This document shows positions 62,520 to 64,000 of a stretch of 64,000 nt of DNA, piece after piece (the first letter of the stretch is position 1; every line of letters starts with the position of its first letter). The notes under the pieces were generated by a model. That model did no database searches and had not been told where the DNA came from. It saw only the letters and a list, made by a program, of their open reading frames with translations. This DNA comes from CAVWSM01 sp963757805 (GTDB lineage Bacteria; Actinomycetota; Actinomycetes; Jiangellales; Jiangellaceae). The translations under genes and the position numbers were made by a program. The stretch lies in NCBI GenBank assembly GCA_963757805.1, contig CAVWSM010000023.1:62001-126000 (forward strand), in the 5' to 3' direction.

Positions 62520-63227
62520 ATGGACGTCCAGACAATCGTCGAGTCGGCGCCGTTGATCGCGTACGTCGGGATCGTCGCGCTGGTCGCGCTGGACGCGGTC
62601 GCGCCGCTGATCCCCGCAGAGATCGCCGTGCTCACGGCCAGCGCACTGTCTCTGGACGGGCACCTGGAGTGGTGGGCGATCGCGCTCGCCGCGGCCGCGG
62701 GCGGCATTGTGGGTGATCAGCTCACGTACCGCATCGGTCAACGGGTGCTGCGCCGGCAGATCTCCGCGCTCCGTCGTCGGCTGTCCCGCAACCGCAAGGA
62801 CTCGGGTAAGACAACGGCTGAGCCCTCTGTCGGCTTCGTCGTCGTCGGCCGGTTCGTCCCTGGTGGGCGCAGCGCCGCGGGTGCGGTTGCCGGCCACCTG
62901 CGCATCCGCTGGCGGCGGTTCGCGCTCGCCTCGATGTTGGGGTCGATCGCCTGGGCCACGTCGACGGTGCTTATCGGCCGTGGCGCATCCGCCGTCGTCG
63001 ATGGGCCGATGTGGCAGCAGATCCTGGCGTCTGTGCTGGTGGGGCTCGCCCTTACGGCGCTGCTCGTCGGCGTGCGCCGCGTGATCAGGGTGCGCCGCCG
63101 GCTCAGCCCTTCGACCGTGACCGCGCCGTCTTCCTTGGCGCTGCAGACTTCTTCGGCGCGGCCGTCTTCCGTGGCGATGCGGCGGCCTTACGTGGCGCGG
63201 GAGCTTTCGTCCGCTTTTCGGCCATGA
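62520..63227 (+). CDS. DedA-family (VTT domain) membrane protein
   Basis: A 235-residue membrane protein. PLIPAEIAVLTASALS (about 30-45), GGIVGDQLTYRIGQRV (about 61-76), VGRFVPGGRSAAGAVAGHLRIRWRRFALAS and IAWATSTVLIGRGAS are DedA signatures; relatives translocate undecaprenyl phosphate or phospholipid. The last about 40 codons overlap the end of topA on the other strand by 125 bp and look unlike DedA, so the true end may be near 63120 if one base is miscalled. It begins 10-15 nt after GGGACAGCGGGAGG. Confidence 0.82.
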   Translation: MDVQTIVESAPLIAYVGIVALVALDAVAPLIPAEIAVLTASALSLDGHLEWWAIALAAAAGGIVGDQLTYRIGQRVLRRQISALRRRLSRNRKDSGKTTAEPSVGFVVVGRFVPGGRSAAGAVAGHLRIRWRRFALASMLGSIAWATSTVLIGRGASAVVDGPMWQQILASVLVGLALTALLVGVRRVIRVRRRLSPSTVTAPSSLALQTSSARPSSVAMRRPYVARELSSAFRP

Positions 63228-64000
63228 GCTCGACCGCCCGCTCGTGGGTGATCGACTCCACCGACTCCGAGCGCGGCACCGTGACATTGGTGGTGCCGTC
63301 GGTGATGTACGGGCCGAACCGGCCGTCTTTGATCACCAGCGGCTTCTTGCTCGCCGGGTCCTCGCCGAGCTCACGAAGCGGCGGGGCGGTCGTCCGGCCG
63401 CGGCCCCGCTGCTTGGGCTCGGCATAGATCGCCAGCGCCTCGTCCAGCGTGATCGTCAACAGCTGGTCCTCTGACCCGAGCGAACGTGAGTCGGTGCCCT
63501 TCTTCAGGTACGGGCCGTAGCGACCATTCTGCGCGGTGATCTCCTCGCCGTCGGACGGGTCGACACCGACGACGCGCGGCAGGGTCAGGAGCTCGAGCGC
63601 CTGCTCGAGCGTCACGGAGTCGACGGACATCGACTTGAACAACGACGCCGTGCGCGGCTTGGCCTTCGCCGGTGCGTCCTCCGGCAGGACTTCGGTGACG
63701 TACGGACCGTAGCGGCCGTCCTTCGCGACGATGGTCAACCCGGTCGAGGGGTCGACTCCGAGCTCGCGGTCTCCGTTACCGCGCGCGATGAGCTCGCGCG
63801 CGACATCGGGCGTCATCTCGTCGGGCGGCAGGTCCTCGGGTACGGGACCGCGGTTGCCCTCGGCGTCCTCGACATACGGACCGTAGCGGCCGACACGGAC
63901 GACAAACCCGTCGCCGATCGGCACCGACGAAACCTCGCGCGCGTCGATCTCGCCAAGACCGTCGACGAGCGGCTTGAGGCCAACGAGGCCGTCTGCGCCG
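63103..64000 (-). CDS. topA: DNA topoisomerase I, C-terminal part (runs off the window)
   Basis: The last 299 or so codons of TopA; the 5' end is beyond 64000. It contains four copies of the actinobacterial C-terminal DNA-binding repeat marked by GRYGPY or GRFGPY (near 63885, 63700, 63510 and 63310) and a basic Lys/Ala/Pro tail (KRTKAPAPRKAAASPRKTAAPKKSAAP) typical of actinobacterial TopA, which gives high processivity. No catalytic residues lie in this part. Confidence 0.93.
   Translation of the reverse strand, partial: GADGLVGLKPLVDGLGEIDAREVSSVPIGDGFVVRVGRYGPYVEDAEGNRGPVPEDLPPDEMTPDVARELIARGNGDRELGVDPSTGLTIVAKDGRYGPYVTEVLPEDAPAKAKPRTASLFKSMSVDSVTLEQALELLTLPRVVGVDPSDGEEITAQNGRYGPYLKKGTDSRSLGSEDQLLTITLDEALAIYAEPKQRGRGRTTAPPLRELGEDPASKKPLVIKDGRFGPYITDGTTNVTVPRSESVESITHERAVELMAEKRTKAPAPRKAAASPRKTAAPKKSAAPRKTARSRSKG

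Overview
The window is high-GC DNA from an actinomycete (Actinomycetota). The evidence is a mycothiol glycosyltransferase (mshA), actinobacterial families (DUF2516, DUF3180, DUF2342 metalloprotease, DUF222/HNH), many GTG starts, leaderless -10 boxes and an ftsH-folE-folP-folB-folK locus of actinobacterial type. The genus cannot be told from the sequence alone. Coding density is high and many neighbours overlap by 4 nt (ATGA or GTGA), so translational coupling is common.

Layout. 0-7.9 kb: MFS transporter, YbjN protein, mshA, ArsR regulator, macrodomain protein, AlaX-type editing protein, hydrolase, DUF2516, asparaginase and dtd. 7.9-29 kb: a core housekeeping neighbourhood read mostly leftward (ppa, dacB, DUF2342 protease, tilS, hpt, ftsH, folE, folP, folB, folK, DUF3180), broken up by accessory blocks: WYL regulator/epoxide hydrolase, a zinc alcohol dehydrogenase, a secreted beta-propeller protein, a DUF6421-SDR-threonine aldolase operon, and SnoaL/DivIVA-like genes. 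29-35.3 kb: an amino-sugar/peptidoglycan-sugar scavenging locus, murQ-ngcE-ngcF-ngcG divergent from an RpiR regulator and a deleted serine hydrolase, with no ATPase gene. 35.3-40.4 kb: bioY, thioesterase/HxlR divergent pair, ltrA, two hydrolases and DUF1876. 40.4-45.1 kb: an MFS remnant and a DUF222/HNH gene split by a complete IS21-family element with an exact 6-bp target duplication. 45.1-49.6 kb: an ECF42-type sigma factor with its DGPF partner, DUF1203, YciI, a SigR-like sigma factor and a FUSC-type membrane protein. 49.8-64 kb: tRNA-Thr, ferritin, a secreted peptidase, ricT, a two-component system with two glycosyltransferases, holB, tmk, a soluble transhydrogenase, a DedA protein and the 3' part of topA.

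Two themes cut across the window. First, at least seven genes, including folP, carry apparent single-base shifts. All but one are +1 type, often at short C/G runs, which fits consensus errors better than mass gene decay. Second, three small dispersed repeat families sit mainly at gene ends. One (4434-4586 and 15594-15675) contains, in each of three copies, a short reading frame starting MTTSSR that begins at or just after the stop of the upstream gene. A second is a 51-nt stem-loop at 7870-7920 and 62348-62398. The third is a 47-bp direct repeat at 20752-20861.

Functional links: the fol genes supply tetrahydrofolate; ngcEFG, murQ and the RpiR regulator form a regulated cell-wall sugar uptake and recycling unit; the response regulator/kinase pair probably controls the two downstream glycosyltransferases and itself through 11-bp-spaced direct repeats; tmk and holB are a coupled DNA-replication pair.
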